Shown here: one piece after another, positions 15,078-22,275 of the stretch
Layout of the letters: each line of letters opens with the position of its first letter
Position numbering within the stretch: the stretch's first letter is position 1
DNA from: Methylophaga sp.
Lineage (GTDB): Bacteria > Pseudomonadota > Gammaproteobacteria > Nitrosococcales > Methylophagaceae
DNA length: 22,275 nt
Reading direction: 5' to 3'
Assembly: GCA_014762585.1 (NCBI GenBank)
Contig: JABURN010000142.1
Span: 1 to 22,275 of the forward strand
Notes under the pieces: model-generated
The model's input: the letters and a program-made list of their open reading frames with translations, nothing else
Databases searched by the model: none
What the model was told of the DNA's origin: nothing
Position numbers and translations under genes: made by a program

Positions 15078-16810
15078 CAGAAATGATGATCAAACAACGT
15101 GATAGCCATGGTTGGGAACGGCTGCCGGAAAACTGGCCGGATTGTCTGCGGCGGGTATTAGCAGCGCGAGGCATCAATGCTGAAGACAAACTTTTCTTCG
15201 AGCTCAGTGATTTGCCTCGTCCCGAGCAAATGCTGGGTATGGACCAGGCTGTTTCATTGTTGATTGAGGCCCTGCAACAGCAGTGGAAAGTGACCGTGGT
15301 CGCAGATTTTGATAGCGACGGTGCTACCAGTTGTGCCCTGGCGATTCGTGGTCTCAAAGCCTTCGGTCTCAAACATATCGACTTTATTGTCCCCAACCGT
15401 TTTGTTCATGGCTATGGTCTGACGCCGGAACTGCTTGATGAAATTCCGCTTGAGAAACAGCCGGATTTATTACTGACCGTTGATAACGGCATTGCGGCTA
15501 TTGCGGGTGTACGAGAGGCTAGAGAGCGTGGCATCAGGGTGCTGGTGACGGATCATCACCTGGCAGCCGAGACGCTGCCCGAGGCTGATGCCATTATTAA
15601 TCCCAACCAGCCCGATGATTCTTTCCCGTCCAAAAATCTGGCTGGTGTCGGTGTCTGCTTTTATCTGTTGCTGGGGCTCCGACAGGCTTTACGTGAACAG
15701 AACTGGTTTGAGCAGCAGTCCATCAAAGAACCCAATGTGGCCGACTGGCTGGATATTGTAGCGCTGGGTACGATTGCCGATGTGGTGCCGCTGGATCAGT
15801 TAAACCGGACATTGGTGGACCTGGGGCTCAAGCGCATGCGCCAGCGAAGAGCCTGTGCCGGCATTCTTGCTCTGGCACAGGTCGCTGGTCGGGAAGCGGC
15901 TAAACTGGCCAGCCCGGATCTGGCATTCAGCATTGCACCCCGGCTCAATGCCGCCGGCAGAATGGAAGATATGGGGCTCGGCATTAATCTATTGTTAATC
16001 GACAACTGGCAACAGGCGCTGACAATGGCGGCACAGTTGGATCAGATCAATCTGGAACGCCGCGCTGTAGAGCAGCAAATGCAGCAGGATGCGTTGCAGA
16101 TGCTGAATACACTGTCTTTAGAGACCGAGAACACGGCCCCCGGTTATTGTTTGTTTGATTCAGACTGGCATCAGGGTGTGATTGGACTGCTGGCATCCCG
16201 CATCAAGGAAAAGCTGCATCGACCGGTGATTGCCTTTGCCCCCGGCAATGAAGGCGAAATAAAAGGTTCAGCGCGATCTATTGCCGGTGTGCACATACGC
16301 GATGTTCTGGCACGGATTGCCAGCCAGCATCCCGAGCTGCTGCAGCGGTTTGGTGGTCATGCCATGGCAGCCGGACTGACGCTGAAACAGACGGATTTTG
16401 AAGCTTTTTCTCAGGCCTTTGAATTGGCGCTGTCGGAGATGGTTGACCCGGCGGTATATCAGCAGCATCTGGATTCAGATGGCGAGTTACATCATGCCGA
16501 AATCAATCTCGAACTTGCTGAATTAATTCCCCATGCAGCACCCTGGGGGCAGGGTTTTGAAGAACCCCGTTTTCACGGTCTGTTTGAAGTCGTCGACTGG
16601 CGTCTGGTGGGGCAGGACCAGGATCACCTGCGCCTGAGTTTGAAAGTGGCTGATGAACGGCAAATTACCGCGATGGCATTCAGACACGGCAAGCCTGACT
16701 GGCTCGAGCGGGGCACAAAAGTACTGATCCGCTACAGGCTGGCAGTCAATGAGTTCAGGGCCACTAAATCGGTTCAGTTTCTGGTGGATGATTTACTGCA
16801 GCCGGTCTGA
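15074..16810 (+). CDS. recJ: Single-stranded-DNA-specific 5'-3' exonuclease RecJ
   Basis: 578 residues (E. coli: 577). This is the Mg/Mn-dependent exonuclease acting with RecQ in RecF-pathway recombination and in mismatch and base-excision repair. DHH-superfamily motifs appear in order: VVADFDSDGATS (Asp78, Asp80, Asp82), TVDNGI (Asp137), TDHHLA (Asp160-His161-His162), IADVVPL, then APRLNAAGRM. The DHHA1 domain has the glycine-rich FGGHAMAAGLTL. The start is chosen as ATG 15074 because it forms an ATGA overlap with the RpfE-type gene. GTG 15062 and ATGs at 15083 and 15086 are alternatives, with no decisive ribosome binding site. No clear terminator follows. Confidence 0.97.
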   Translation: MTEMMIKQRDSHGWERLPENWPDCLRRVLAARGINAEDKLFFELSDLPRPEQMLGMDQAVSLLIEALQQQWKVTVVADFDSDGATSCALAIRGLKAFGLKHIDFIVPNRFVHGYGLTPELLDEIPLEKQPDLLLTVDNGIAAIAGVREARERGIRVLVTDHHLAAETLPEADAIINPNQPDDSFPSKNLAGVGVCFYLLLGLRQALREQNWFEQQSIKEPNVADWLDIVALGTIADVVPLDQLNRTLVDLGLKRMRQRRACAGILALAQVAGREAAKLASPDLAFSIAPRLNAAGRMEDMGLGINLLLIDNWQQALTMAAQLDQINLERRAVEQQMQQDALQMLNTLSLETENTAPGYCLFDSDWHQGVIGLLASRIKEKLHRPVIAFAPGNEGEIKGSARSIAGVHIRDVLARIASQHPELLQRFGGHAMAAGLTLKQTDFEAFSQAFELALSEMVDPAVYQQHLDSDGELHHAEINLELAELIPHAAPWGQGFEEPRFHGLFEVVDWRLVGQDQDHLRLSLKVADERQITAMAFRHGKPDWLERGTKVLIRYRLAVNEFRATKSVQFLVDDLLQPV

Positions 16811-16942
16811 AATTATCAAGCAAGGCCTGCCTCAGAAAATCATTACGGGCAGAAACTGATAAAAATAGAGACCATCATCTCACCGGGATATTAAGCCTGG
16901 TAACTCGGGCTTCGCGCCTCAGCCCAAGCGACGAGATTCGGT

Positions 16943-16970
16943 TTGTCAACGACAAGTCAGCACTGATAAG
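16943..16970 (+). promoter_or_regulatory. Candidate promoter of the aldo/keto reductase unit
   Basis: TTGTCA (16943-16948, 5/6 to the -35 consensus), a 16-bp spacer and GATAAG (16965-16970, 4/6 to the -10 consensus). The -35 is embedded in the inverted repeat TTGTC-AAC-GACAA (16943-16955), a possible operator. The 231-bp gap from recJ to the reductase start also holds a GGGCT/AGCCC inverted repeat at 16907-16925 with no T tract. Confidence 0.35.
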
Positions 16971-17041
16971 GTTTGATTACGTTCTCAATACCAACACAGT
17001 GGCAGGTCGCTGCTTTGGCTCACTCTCATAGGGCGTTGACT

Positions 17042-17974
17042 ATGAACAATCGTTACACACGCAGGCAAAGTCTGAAAATGCTCACTGCCGGACTGGCTGT
17101 GACGCTGCTGCCTGCAATGCCACGATTGGCAGCCAGCAAGGAGCTGCTGCAAAAGCCGTTTTCTGCTGATAAAACCCTGCCGGTGATTGGTCTGGGTACC
17201 TGGCAAACATTCAATGTCGGTACTGATCCCAAGTTACTTGCAGCCAGAACCGAGGTGGTAAGCGCGTTTTTCGAAATTGGAGGGGGCCTGATTGATTCCT
17301 CGCCCATGTATGGCTCTTCCCCTGATACGGTAGGTCACGCGCTGCAGCAACTGGGAATTCCTGACACCCTCTTCTCAGCTGAAAAAGTATGGAGCCCGGC
17401 CGGTGGCTCAGCTCATGAGCAGGTCGCTAATCTGCTGGGGCGCTGGAAGCTGGAGCAATTCGACCTGGTGCAGGTGCACAACCTGACAGACTGGCGCGAG
17501 CATTTGGCAGCGCTAAGGGAAATGAAACAAGAAGGGCTGATTCGCTATATTGGTATTACCACTTCGCATGGTCGTCGCCACCAGGAATTTGAGCAGATCC
17601 TGGCCTCTGAGGATATTGATTTTGCCCAGTTGACCTACAACATCACGCATCGTGAGGTGGAAAACCGACTGCTGCCACTGGCGCGGGAAAAAGGTATAGC
17701 CGTCATTGCCAACCGGCCTTACGATGGTGGTCGGCTGATTAAAGGTTTGAAGCGCCGTAACGAGTCGCTGCCCGAGTGGGCGGAAGAAGAATGCGGCTGC
17801 AGCACCTGGGCCGATTTTCTGTTGAAGTTTATTGTGAGTCACCCTGCCATTACTTGTGCCATTCCCGCGACGACGCAGGTCGCCCACCTGCGTGAAAATA
17901 TGCATGCGGGTATGGGGACTATGCCTACAGCCAGTACCCGACAGAAGATGGTTAACTTCATTGAGTCGCTATGA
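17042..17974 (+). CDS. Tat-exported aldo/keto reductase
   Basis: 310 residues from ATG 17042. The first 30 form a twin-arginine signal: YTRRQSLKM (Arg7, Arg8), a weakly hydrophobic stretch AGLAVTLLPAMP and a likely cleavage region around LAASK. A longer in-frame start at 16973 would bury the signal and lacks a ribosome binding site. AGGG lies about 10 bases before 17042. The rest is an aldo/keto reductase barrel: GLGTWQTF at 51-58, and the catalytic tetrad Asp85 and Tyr90 (GGLIDSSPMYGSS), Lys115 (AEKVW) and His146 (VQVHNL), all intact. An NADPH-type C-terminal segment IPATTQVAHLRENMHA follows. Because the Tat route exports folded proteins with cofactor bound, the nicotinamide would have to be kept or regenerated in the periplasm. 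The substrate is unknown. It overlaps the next gene by 4 bp. Confidence 0.87.
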   Translation: MNNRYTRRQSLKMLTAGLAVTLLPAMPRLAASKELLQKPFSADKTLPVIGLGTWQTFNVGTDPKLLAARTEVVSAFFEIGGGLIDSSPMYGSSPDTVGHALQQLGIPDTLFSAEKVWSPAGGSAHEQVANLLGRWKLEQFDLVQVHNLTDWREHLAALREMKQEGLIRYIGITTSHGRRHQEFEQILASEDIDFAQLTYNITHREVENRLLPLAREKGIAVIANRPYDGGRLIKGLKRRNESLPEWAEEECGCSTWADFLLKFIVSHPAITCAIPATTQVAHLRENMHAGMGTMPTASTRQKMVNFIESL

Positions 17975-18666
17975 TTTTCGGGTCCAGCTACTCGCTGCAG
18001 GATTTTGTTCCCTTTACTGCTGATATTTACTTTCGCCTGCTTGAGCGCATGGGCGAGACATACTGGCCGCTGCATTTGATAACTATTGTGTTGGGCATGG
18101 TCGCCCTATGGCTGGTTCTGAAACAGCGCCTCCGACTCGCTTGTCTGCTGATCGCGCCAGTTTGGCTATTTGTCGCTGTAGCCTTTTTTATGCGGCTTTA
18201 TGCCGAACTGAACTGGGCTGGGGGCTACATTGCATTTGCTTTCCTTCTTCAATCAGCTCTGCTTCTGTTTCTGGCGCTGACGGGAATTGGTCTTGATGAC
18301 AGATCCGCTAAGAGCCACGCCAGCATTGTTGGGACGTTTATCGCTCTTGCCGGACTGATTGGTTTGCCTGTTATAGGACTGTTAAGTGATGGCAGCGGCT
18401 TGCGGGCTGAGGTCTTTGGTATTCATGCTGATCCTACATCGATGACGACGCTGGGGCTGGCAATCATGATATCAAGAGGGTGGCTGTTGTGGTGCATTTC
18501 ACTCATACCAGCCCTCTGGTTACTCTATTCCGGCCTGACCTTGTGGGCACTGGGTGCACCATCAGCCAAGCTGCTGTTAGTGGTTCTATTTATTGCACTT
18601 ACCGGGCTTTTCTGGAAGCAATTGGAGCTTAGCATGCTCAAACACGAGAGCCATGATCAAAACTGA
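17971..18666 (+). CDS. DUF6064-like integral membrane protein
   Basis: 231 residues with six to seven membrane segments at about 35-52, 55-74, 84-104, 118-138, 158-168, 170-193 and 199-215. The N-terminal FVPFTADIYFRLLERMGETYWPLH and the pattern VFGIHADPTSMTTLGL before the last helices resemble the DUF6064 family (soluble start, then WP at the first helix; a periplasmic GxxxPPT-like loop). This assignment is from memory of the pattern and is moderate. No redox-cofactor or transport motif is recognised. Its ATG overlaps the reductase stop as ATGA, so the two proteins are probably made together. Base and codon use look somewhat less G+C-rich than in neighbouring genes, hinting at a separate history. 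Confidence 0.72.
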   Translation: MIFGSSYSLQDFVPFTADIYFRLLERMGETYWPLHLITIVLGMVALWLVLKQRLRLACLLIAPVWLFVAVAFFMRLYAELNWAGGYIAFAFLLQSALLLFLALTGIGLDDRSAKSHASIVGTFIALAGLIGLPVIGLLSDGSGLRAEVFGIHADPTSMTTLGLAIMISRGWLLWCISLIPALWLLYSGLTLWALGAPSAKLLLVVLFIALTGLFWKQLELSMLKHESHDQN

Positions 18667-18726
18667 TGTTGCGCTTGGTGCCAGTATTTTAAGTTGTGTG
18701 GACTGGTGAAATCACATCTGACTGAT

Positions 18727-19680
18727 TCAGATATCCAGCTTTTGAATAACGACCTGTTTACTGAGGCATTCAATATCACTCTCATCGAATAACTCGGTGC
18801 CCGGATGCATGACGGTACCGGCACCGCAGGCCAGCCCCAGAGTCAGAATCTGTTCCGGTGTGTCATGCAGGCTGAAACCGGCAACCAGACCGGCGACCAT
18901 CGAGTCACCGGCGCCAACGGTGGTATTAACGGTCACGTCCAGCGCTTTGGCAAAGTAGCTGTTTTCCGGTGTCACCAGCAGGGCACCCTCGTGGCTGAGC
19001 GAGACGCAGACATAATCCACCCCGCCTTGCTGGATGCGCCGGGCACTGCGAGCTACCGCTTCGGGCGTCGGCAAGGATTGGCCCAGCATCATTTCCAGTT
19101 CGTACTTGTTGGGCTTAATCATGAACGGTTTGGCGGCGATGGCCCGTTTCAGCATCTCTCCATGTACATCGACAACAGCACGGCCGCCCTGGCGGTTAAT
19201 CCGTTCTACCAGTTCAGCATAAAGAGACAGAGAGACATTGGGCTGACAGGAGCCGGTGATAATGCCGTAACCGTCGCCGGTGACTTCAATAAAATCGTCG
19301 GCGATGCGCTCGATATCCGGCTCAGGGATATCGGTACCACTGCTGGTTATCTGAAATTGATTGTGCGTGCCGGTTTCAATAATGGTGGTATTGATTCGGG
19401 TTTCACCGGTGACTTCTTCATAGACGACATGACTCAACTGCTCAGCCAGCAGGGTTTTGAAAATACGCCCGACTGCACCGGCAATCACGCAGATCGTATG
19501 GGATTCGATATCAAGGCGGGTAAGCGCGCGACCGATATTAATGCCGTTACCGCCCGGGTCATAACGCGCGCTATCAGCACGGGATTTCTCATCCGGAATG
19601 AGCTTGGTGACATGGTAAGTCACATCCAGTGCCGGGTTCAGGCATAAGGTACAGATGGGGCGGTGAGGTCTTATCGCCAT
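18727..19680 (-). CDS. pfkB: PfkB-family 6-phosphofructokinase / hexose kinase
   Basis: 317 residues of the ribokinase-like PfkB family, closest in memory to E. coli PfkB (309), which phosphorylates fructose-6-phosphate for glycolysis. It opens with ICTLCLNPALDVTYHV, followed by the first PfkB signature region DPGGNGINIGRAL. Further on come VDVHGEMLKRAI, MIKPNKYELEMMLG, and the ATP/anion-hole segment TVGAGDSMVAGLVAGF with the catalytic Asp. The frame runs upstream to 19842. ATG 19680 is chosen because it aligns with the family N-terminus and has AGGAAG nine bases upstream. 1-Phosphofructokinase or tagatose-6-phosphate kinase activity cannot be excluded. It is divergent from ldhA across 136 bp and ends 60 bp from the convergent DUF6064 gene. 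Confidence 0.9.
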   Translation of the reverse strand: MAIRPHRPICTLCLNPALDVTYHVTKLIPDEKSRADSARYDPGGNGINIGRALTRLDIESHTICVIAGAVGRIFKTLLAEQLSHVVYEEVTGETRINTTIIETGTHNQFQITSSGTDIPEPDIERIADDFIEVTGDGYGIITGSCQPNVSLSLYAELVERINRQGGRAVVDVHGEMLKRAIAAKPFMIKPNKYELEMMLGQSLPTPEAVARSARRIQQGGVDYVCVSLSHEGALLVTPENSYFAKALDVTVNTTVGAGDSMVAGLVAGFSLHDTPEQILTLGLACGAGTVMHPGTELFDESDIECLSKQVVIQKLDI

Positions 19681-19816
19681 AATGCCGTGCTTCCTGTCGA
19701 CGCTTATATGCAGTGTAAGAAATTTCCCGACAATTTGCACCGGATAAAGATTGAATTGATACCGTGAGATTAGGACAATAGCGACTTGAACCTTCATCAA
19801 CGGGCCATTTTCTGTC
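19681..19816. promoter_or_regulatory. Divergent pfkB / ldhA promoter region
   Basis: Plus strand: TTGAAT (19751-19756), a 17-bp spacer and GACAAT (19774-19779) form a plausible ldhA promoter with a leader of about 30 bases. Minus strand: TTGTCG (19728-19733 complement) and an AT-rich -10 zone containing TATAAG/ATATAA (19703-19710 complement) could serve pfkB, with an uncertain spacer of 17-19. The pfkB ribosome binding site AGGAAG is at 19690-19695 (complement). No clear operator for a known regulator is seen. Confidence 0.38.
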
Positions 19817-20806
19817 GTGCAGATAGCTGTTTTCAGTGCCAAACCCTATGACCAGGCTTTTCTGCTGCGTGCCGCAACAGCGGAAGTCGAGTTTCAGTGT
19901 TTTGAATTGCAATTGAATCCCTCGACGGCGGTAATGGCTCACGGCGCTGTAGTCGTCAGTGCTTTTGTGAATGATGATTTGGGCCGGGAAACATTGTCAC
20001 TACTGGCTGAAGGCGGCACCCGACTGATTGCGCTTCGCTGCGCCGGATATAACCAGGTGGATCTGGCGGCAGCCGCTGAACTGGGTATTCGCGTTGTGAA
20101 TGTACCGGCTTATTCACCCTATGCAGTGGCTGAACATACCATTGCTCTGATGCTGGCCCTGAGCCGCAAACTGCCACGTGCCTATAACCGCGTCCGCGAC
20201 GGCAATTTCTCTCTGGATGGCCTGTTGGGGTTTGATTTTTACGCTAAGACCCTTGGCGTTATCGGCGGCGGTAAGATTGGACAGTTGGTTGCCGAGAGAA
20301 TGCGGGCTTTTGGTTGCCGGATCCTGATTTATGATCCGTTTAATGAAGAAACATGTCGCCGCCTGGGCTTTGAAAGCGTCGATCTAGATAGCCTGTTTGA
20401 GGCCAGCGACATCATCAGCCTGCACTGTCCACTCAATGATCAGACCCGGCATCTGATTAACCGCGACAGCGTAGCCCAAATGAAGCCCGGGGTGATGCTG
20501 ATCAATACCAGCCGCGGTGCGCTGATGGACACACAGGCTGTGCTGGATGGCCTTAAAGCCCATCATATTGCTTATCTGGGCATGGATGTCTATGAGCAGG
20601 AAGGCAGTCTGTTTTTTGAGGATCACTCGCTGGATATTATTCAGGATGATGTGATTCAGCGCCTGATTACGCTGCCCAATGTCATTGTCACCGGTCACCA
20701 GGCCTATTTCACCAAAGAAGCGCTGCAGCATATCGCCGAGACCACAGTCAGCAATATACTGGAATACCTTGAAGATAAGCCGCTGACTTATCAGGTCGGA
20801 GGCTGA
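19817..20806 (+). CDS. ldhA: Fermentative D-lactate dehydrogenase LdhA
   Basis: 329 residues, the same length as E. coli LdhA. It is an NAD-dependent enzyme reducing pyruvate to D-lactate in the cytoplasm. It begins at a GTG (19817) that aligns residue for residue with the E. coli start. There is no strong Shine-Dalgarno and no nearby ATG. IALRCAGYNQVDL is at 71-83, AVAEHTIALM follows, and the dinucleotide loop GVIGGGKIGQL contains G-x-G-xx-G at 150-155. The catalytic triad is Arg233 (NTSRGAL), Glu262 (DVYEQE) and His294 (VTGHQAY), matching Arg235, Glu264 and His296 of E. coli. It is divergent from pfkB and followed at 2 bp by dinG. Related 2-hydroxyacid dehydrogenases are an alternative, but the similarity favours LdhA strongly. 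Confidence 0.95.
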   Translation: MQIAVFSAKPYDQAFLLRAATAEVEFQCFELQLNPSTAVMAHGAVVVSAFVNDDLGRETLSLLAEGGTRLIALRCAGYNQVDLAAAAELGIRVVNVPAYSPYAVAEHTIALMLALSRKLPRAYNRVRDGNFSLDGLLGFDFYAKTLGVIGGGKIGQLVAERMRAFGCRILIYDPFNEETCRRLGFESVDLDSLFEASDIISLHCPLNDQTRHLINRDSVAQMKPGVMLINTSRGALMDTQAVLDGLKAHHIAYLGMDVYEQEGSLFFEDHSLDIIQDDVIQRLITLPNVIVTGHQAYFTKEALQHIAETTVSNILEYLEDKPLTYQVGG

Positions 20807-20808
20807 AC

Positions 20809-22275
20809 TTGTCAGATGCCATTTTTCGTCGTCTGCAGGCGGCGATCCCCGACTTCAAACCCCGGCCGCAGCAACAGCAGATGAGCGAGTTTATTGCCAT
20901 TCAGATGGCGAGACCGGCTCAGCAGCGTATTGCCGTCGTGGAGGCGCCGACAGGGGTCGGCAAAACGCTGGCTTACCTCAGTGGTGCCATAGAGGCAGCC
21001 ATCAACAACAAGAAAACCCTCGTTATCAGTACGGCCACGGTGAACCTGCAGCAACAGCTCATCCAGAAAGACCTGCCCCAGTTTTCTGCAGCACTGGAAC
21101 AGCCGATTCGATTTGTTCAGGTGAAAGGGCGCAGACGTTACCTGTGCCCCAGTAAACTCAGTCAGCTGGCGACCGCTCCGGAGCAACAGACACTGGATAT
21201 TGATATCGAAGCCAAATATCAGCAGGCGCTGCACATGGCGGCAGCCAAACAAATGCTCAGTGAGTGGGAGCAGGCGCGTTGGGATGGTGACAGGGACAGC
21301 CGCCGCGACAAGGTCAGCCCCGACCTTTGGAACCAGATATCCACAGATTCTGAGGGCTGCGCCGGCAAAAGCTGCTCATTTTATTTGCAATGCCCCTATT
21401 ACAAACTAAGGCGGGAGATGGTCAGCGCCCAGGTGGTGGTGGCTAATCATGATCTGATTCTGAGTGATGCCGATCTGGGCGGGGGGCTCGTATTGCCTAA
21501 CCCGGAAGAGGTGCTGTTTGTATTCGATGAGGCACATAATCTGCCGCGAAAAGCACTGGACCATGCGGCAAAAGCACTCAACTTCATACAGCTGTATCAG
21601 ACCACCGAAACCGCCGACAGTGTGTTGAAGAAAATCCCGTCAGCCCTGGCTTTTCGTCAGCATGATTTCGGTTATATGCTCAGCGAATTAAGGCGTGACC
21701 TGCCAGCGGTTATCAGTCATCTGCAACAACTGGAAACCATCCTGCAGAGTGATGGTCTGGTGCATGACCTGCTGGAAGGGCGGATCAGTGAGCCGCGTAT
21801 TTTCTGGAACAGCCCGCTGGTGAATGCCTTGCTGATTCCCTGTCAGAATCTGCTGCAGAGAGCGAACAATATCTACAAGCATTATTCCGTGCTGGCGAAA
21901 TGGATTAAGGAAGGTCTGGAGAAAACCCAGCTATCCAACAAAGTCGGTGAAGCGCTCCTGCCGCAGGTCGGTACCGTACAGAATATTTTCGGTTACCTGA
22001 TAGATTTTATGGCGCTGTTTCTGGAACCGGATCAGGAAGACCGGCCGCCCAATGTGCGCTGGTTATCGCTGGAGCAGTTTGCCAAGCAGCAGACGCTGGT
22101 TATTCATGCAGGCCCGATGACCGCCGCCTATTTTCTCGATCGCAGTTTGTGGGCGCGGTCTTTCGGCGTTGTGCTGACTTCCGCTACTTTACGCGGCATG
22201 GGCTTGTTCCACCGCTTCCGGATGGACTGCGGCCTGCACCGCTTTGATGAGCAGCATTTTCTGGCAGTGCCGTCA
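20809..22275 (+). CDS. dinG: ATP-dependent DNA helicase DinG, 5' part (runs off the window)
   Basis: 489 codons are visible of a roughly 690-720-residue superfamily 2, iron-sulfur, 5'-3' helicase that removes R-loops and other obstacles from DNA. The Walker A motif VEAPTGVGKTLAY has Lys52. Four cysteines of the [4Fe-4S] cluster are seen: Cys113 (RRRYLCPSK), Cys184, Cys189 and Cys195 (SEGCAGKSCSFYLQCPYY). The Walker B DEAH is at residues 240-243, preceded by VVVANHDLIL. The segment VVLTSATLRGMG marks the start of helicase domain 2. The start is a TTG at 20809, two bases after ldhA; the first in-frame ATG (20881) would cut off the conserved IPDFKPRPQQ start, so TTG is preferred. The C-terminal helicase motifs are outside the window. 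Confidence 0.94.
   Translation, partial: MSDAIFRRLQAAIPDFKPRPQQQQMSEFIAIQMARPAQQRIAVVEAPTGVGKTLAYLSGAIEAAINNKKTLVISTATVNLQQQLIQKDLPQFSAALEQPIRFVQVKGRRRYLCPSKLSQLATAPEQQTLDIDIEAKYQQALHMAAAKQMLSEWEQARWDGDRDSRRDKVSPDLWNQISTDSEGCAGKSCSFYLQCPYYKLRREMVSAQVVVANHDLILSDADLGGGLVLPNPEEVLFVFDEAHNLPRKALDHAAKALNFIQLYQTTETADSVLKKIPSALAFRQHDFGYMLSELRRDLPAVISHLQQLETILQSDGLVHDLLEGRISEPRIFWNSPLVNALLIPCQNLLQRANNIYKHYSVLAKWIKEGLEKTQLSNKVGEALLPQVGTVQNIFGYLIDFMALFLEPDQEDRPPNVRWLSLEQFAKQQTLVIHAGPMTAAYFLDRSLWARSFGVVLTSATLRGMGLFHRFRMDCGLHRFDEQHFLAVPS

Noticed and set aside
16811..16900. Terminator after recJ
   Set aside because: Only a 4-bp AGGC/GCCT pairing is present near 16823-16832, with no T tract, so it is not supportable.
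16973..17041. 23-residue N-terminal extension of the aldo/keto reductase
   Set aside because: It would place the twin-arginine motif too far inside and would start on the candidate promoter itself; no ribosome binding site is visible before it.
18716..18732. Hairpin ATCTGA-CTGAT-TCAGAT as a terminator between the DUF6064 gene and pfkB
   Set aside because: The stem is only 6 bp, A+T-rich, without a T tract on either strand, and overlaps the pfkB stop codon.
18805..19647. Open frame of 280 codons antisense to pfkB
   Set aside because: It is long but lies wholly within a well-recognised kinase gene, contains no known motif and has low-complexity Gly/Asp-rich translation typical of a mirror frame.
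19681..19842. 5' extension of pfkB by 54 residues and overlap with ldhA
   Set aside because: The extension has no counterpart in the family, would run into the divergent ldhA start and leaves no promoter room; ATG 19680 has a ribosome binding site.
1..22275. tRNA genes, CRISPR arrays, insertion sequences, prophage or toxin-antitoxin modules
   Set aside because: Reading both strands showed no cloverleaf, no regularly spaced repeats, no transposase or integrase and no pair of small toxin-antitoxin-like genes.

Overview
The window is a dense, ordinary-looking chromosomal segment of a gammaproteobacterium with mid-range G+C. Every recognisable protein is closest to gammaproteobacterial families, and several gene orders are diagnostic. 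The order rluE-nudJ-mnmA-hflD matches Escherichia coli. The set purN/purM, DUF2066, CDP-alcohol phosphatidyltransferase, PerM-like protein and hda is a common non-enteric gammaproteobacterial arrangement. A RpfE-type gene beside recJ recalls Xanthomonas. A Methylophaga/Piscirickettsiaceae-like host is possible, but the sequence alone does not prove it. I found no tRNA, rRNA, insertion sequence, CRISPR array, prophage or attachment site.

Layout. (1) 1-1902 is the 3' part of acnB, closed by a strong terminator, and an orphan FetB-type permease gene starts directly after it. (2) 2666-5400, minus strand, is the RNA-modification operon rluE-nudJ-mnmA-hflD, which collides tail-to-tail with fetB. 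(3) 5416-5740 is the only long gene-free stretch. It is followed by slyD with a terminator, a hexose-6-phosphate mutarotase gene and a small PGPGW-type membrane protein gene. (4) 7664-10677, minus strand, is purM-purN-DUF3108-nudF, packed with gaps of at most 2 bp or 4-bp overlaps. (5) 10785-16810, plus strand, is a chain: DUF2066 protein, CDP-alcohol phosphatidyltransferase, PerM-like permease, hda, RpfE-type protein, recJ. (6) 17042-18666 is a two-gene unit of a predicted Tat-exported aldo/keto reductase and a DUF6064-like membrane protein. (7) 18727-22275 holds pfkB divergent from ldhA, with dinG (cut by the window edge) 2 bp after ldhA.

Functionally the region is mostly housekeeping: TCA cycle, purine synthesis, tRNA/rRNA modification, control of replication initiation (Hda), recombination and repair (RecJ, DinG), nucleotide hygiene (two Nudix hydrolases), and sugar-phosphate or fermentative metabolism (mutarotase, PfkB, LdhA). 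The least understood parts are the RpfE-type protein between Hda and RecJ, the exported aldo/keto reductase plus DUF6064 pair, the DUF3108 and DUF2066 envelope proteins flanking the purine genes, the orphan FetB and the arginine-rich tail of RluE. I see no convincing new defence or mobile system here.
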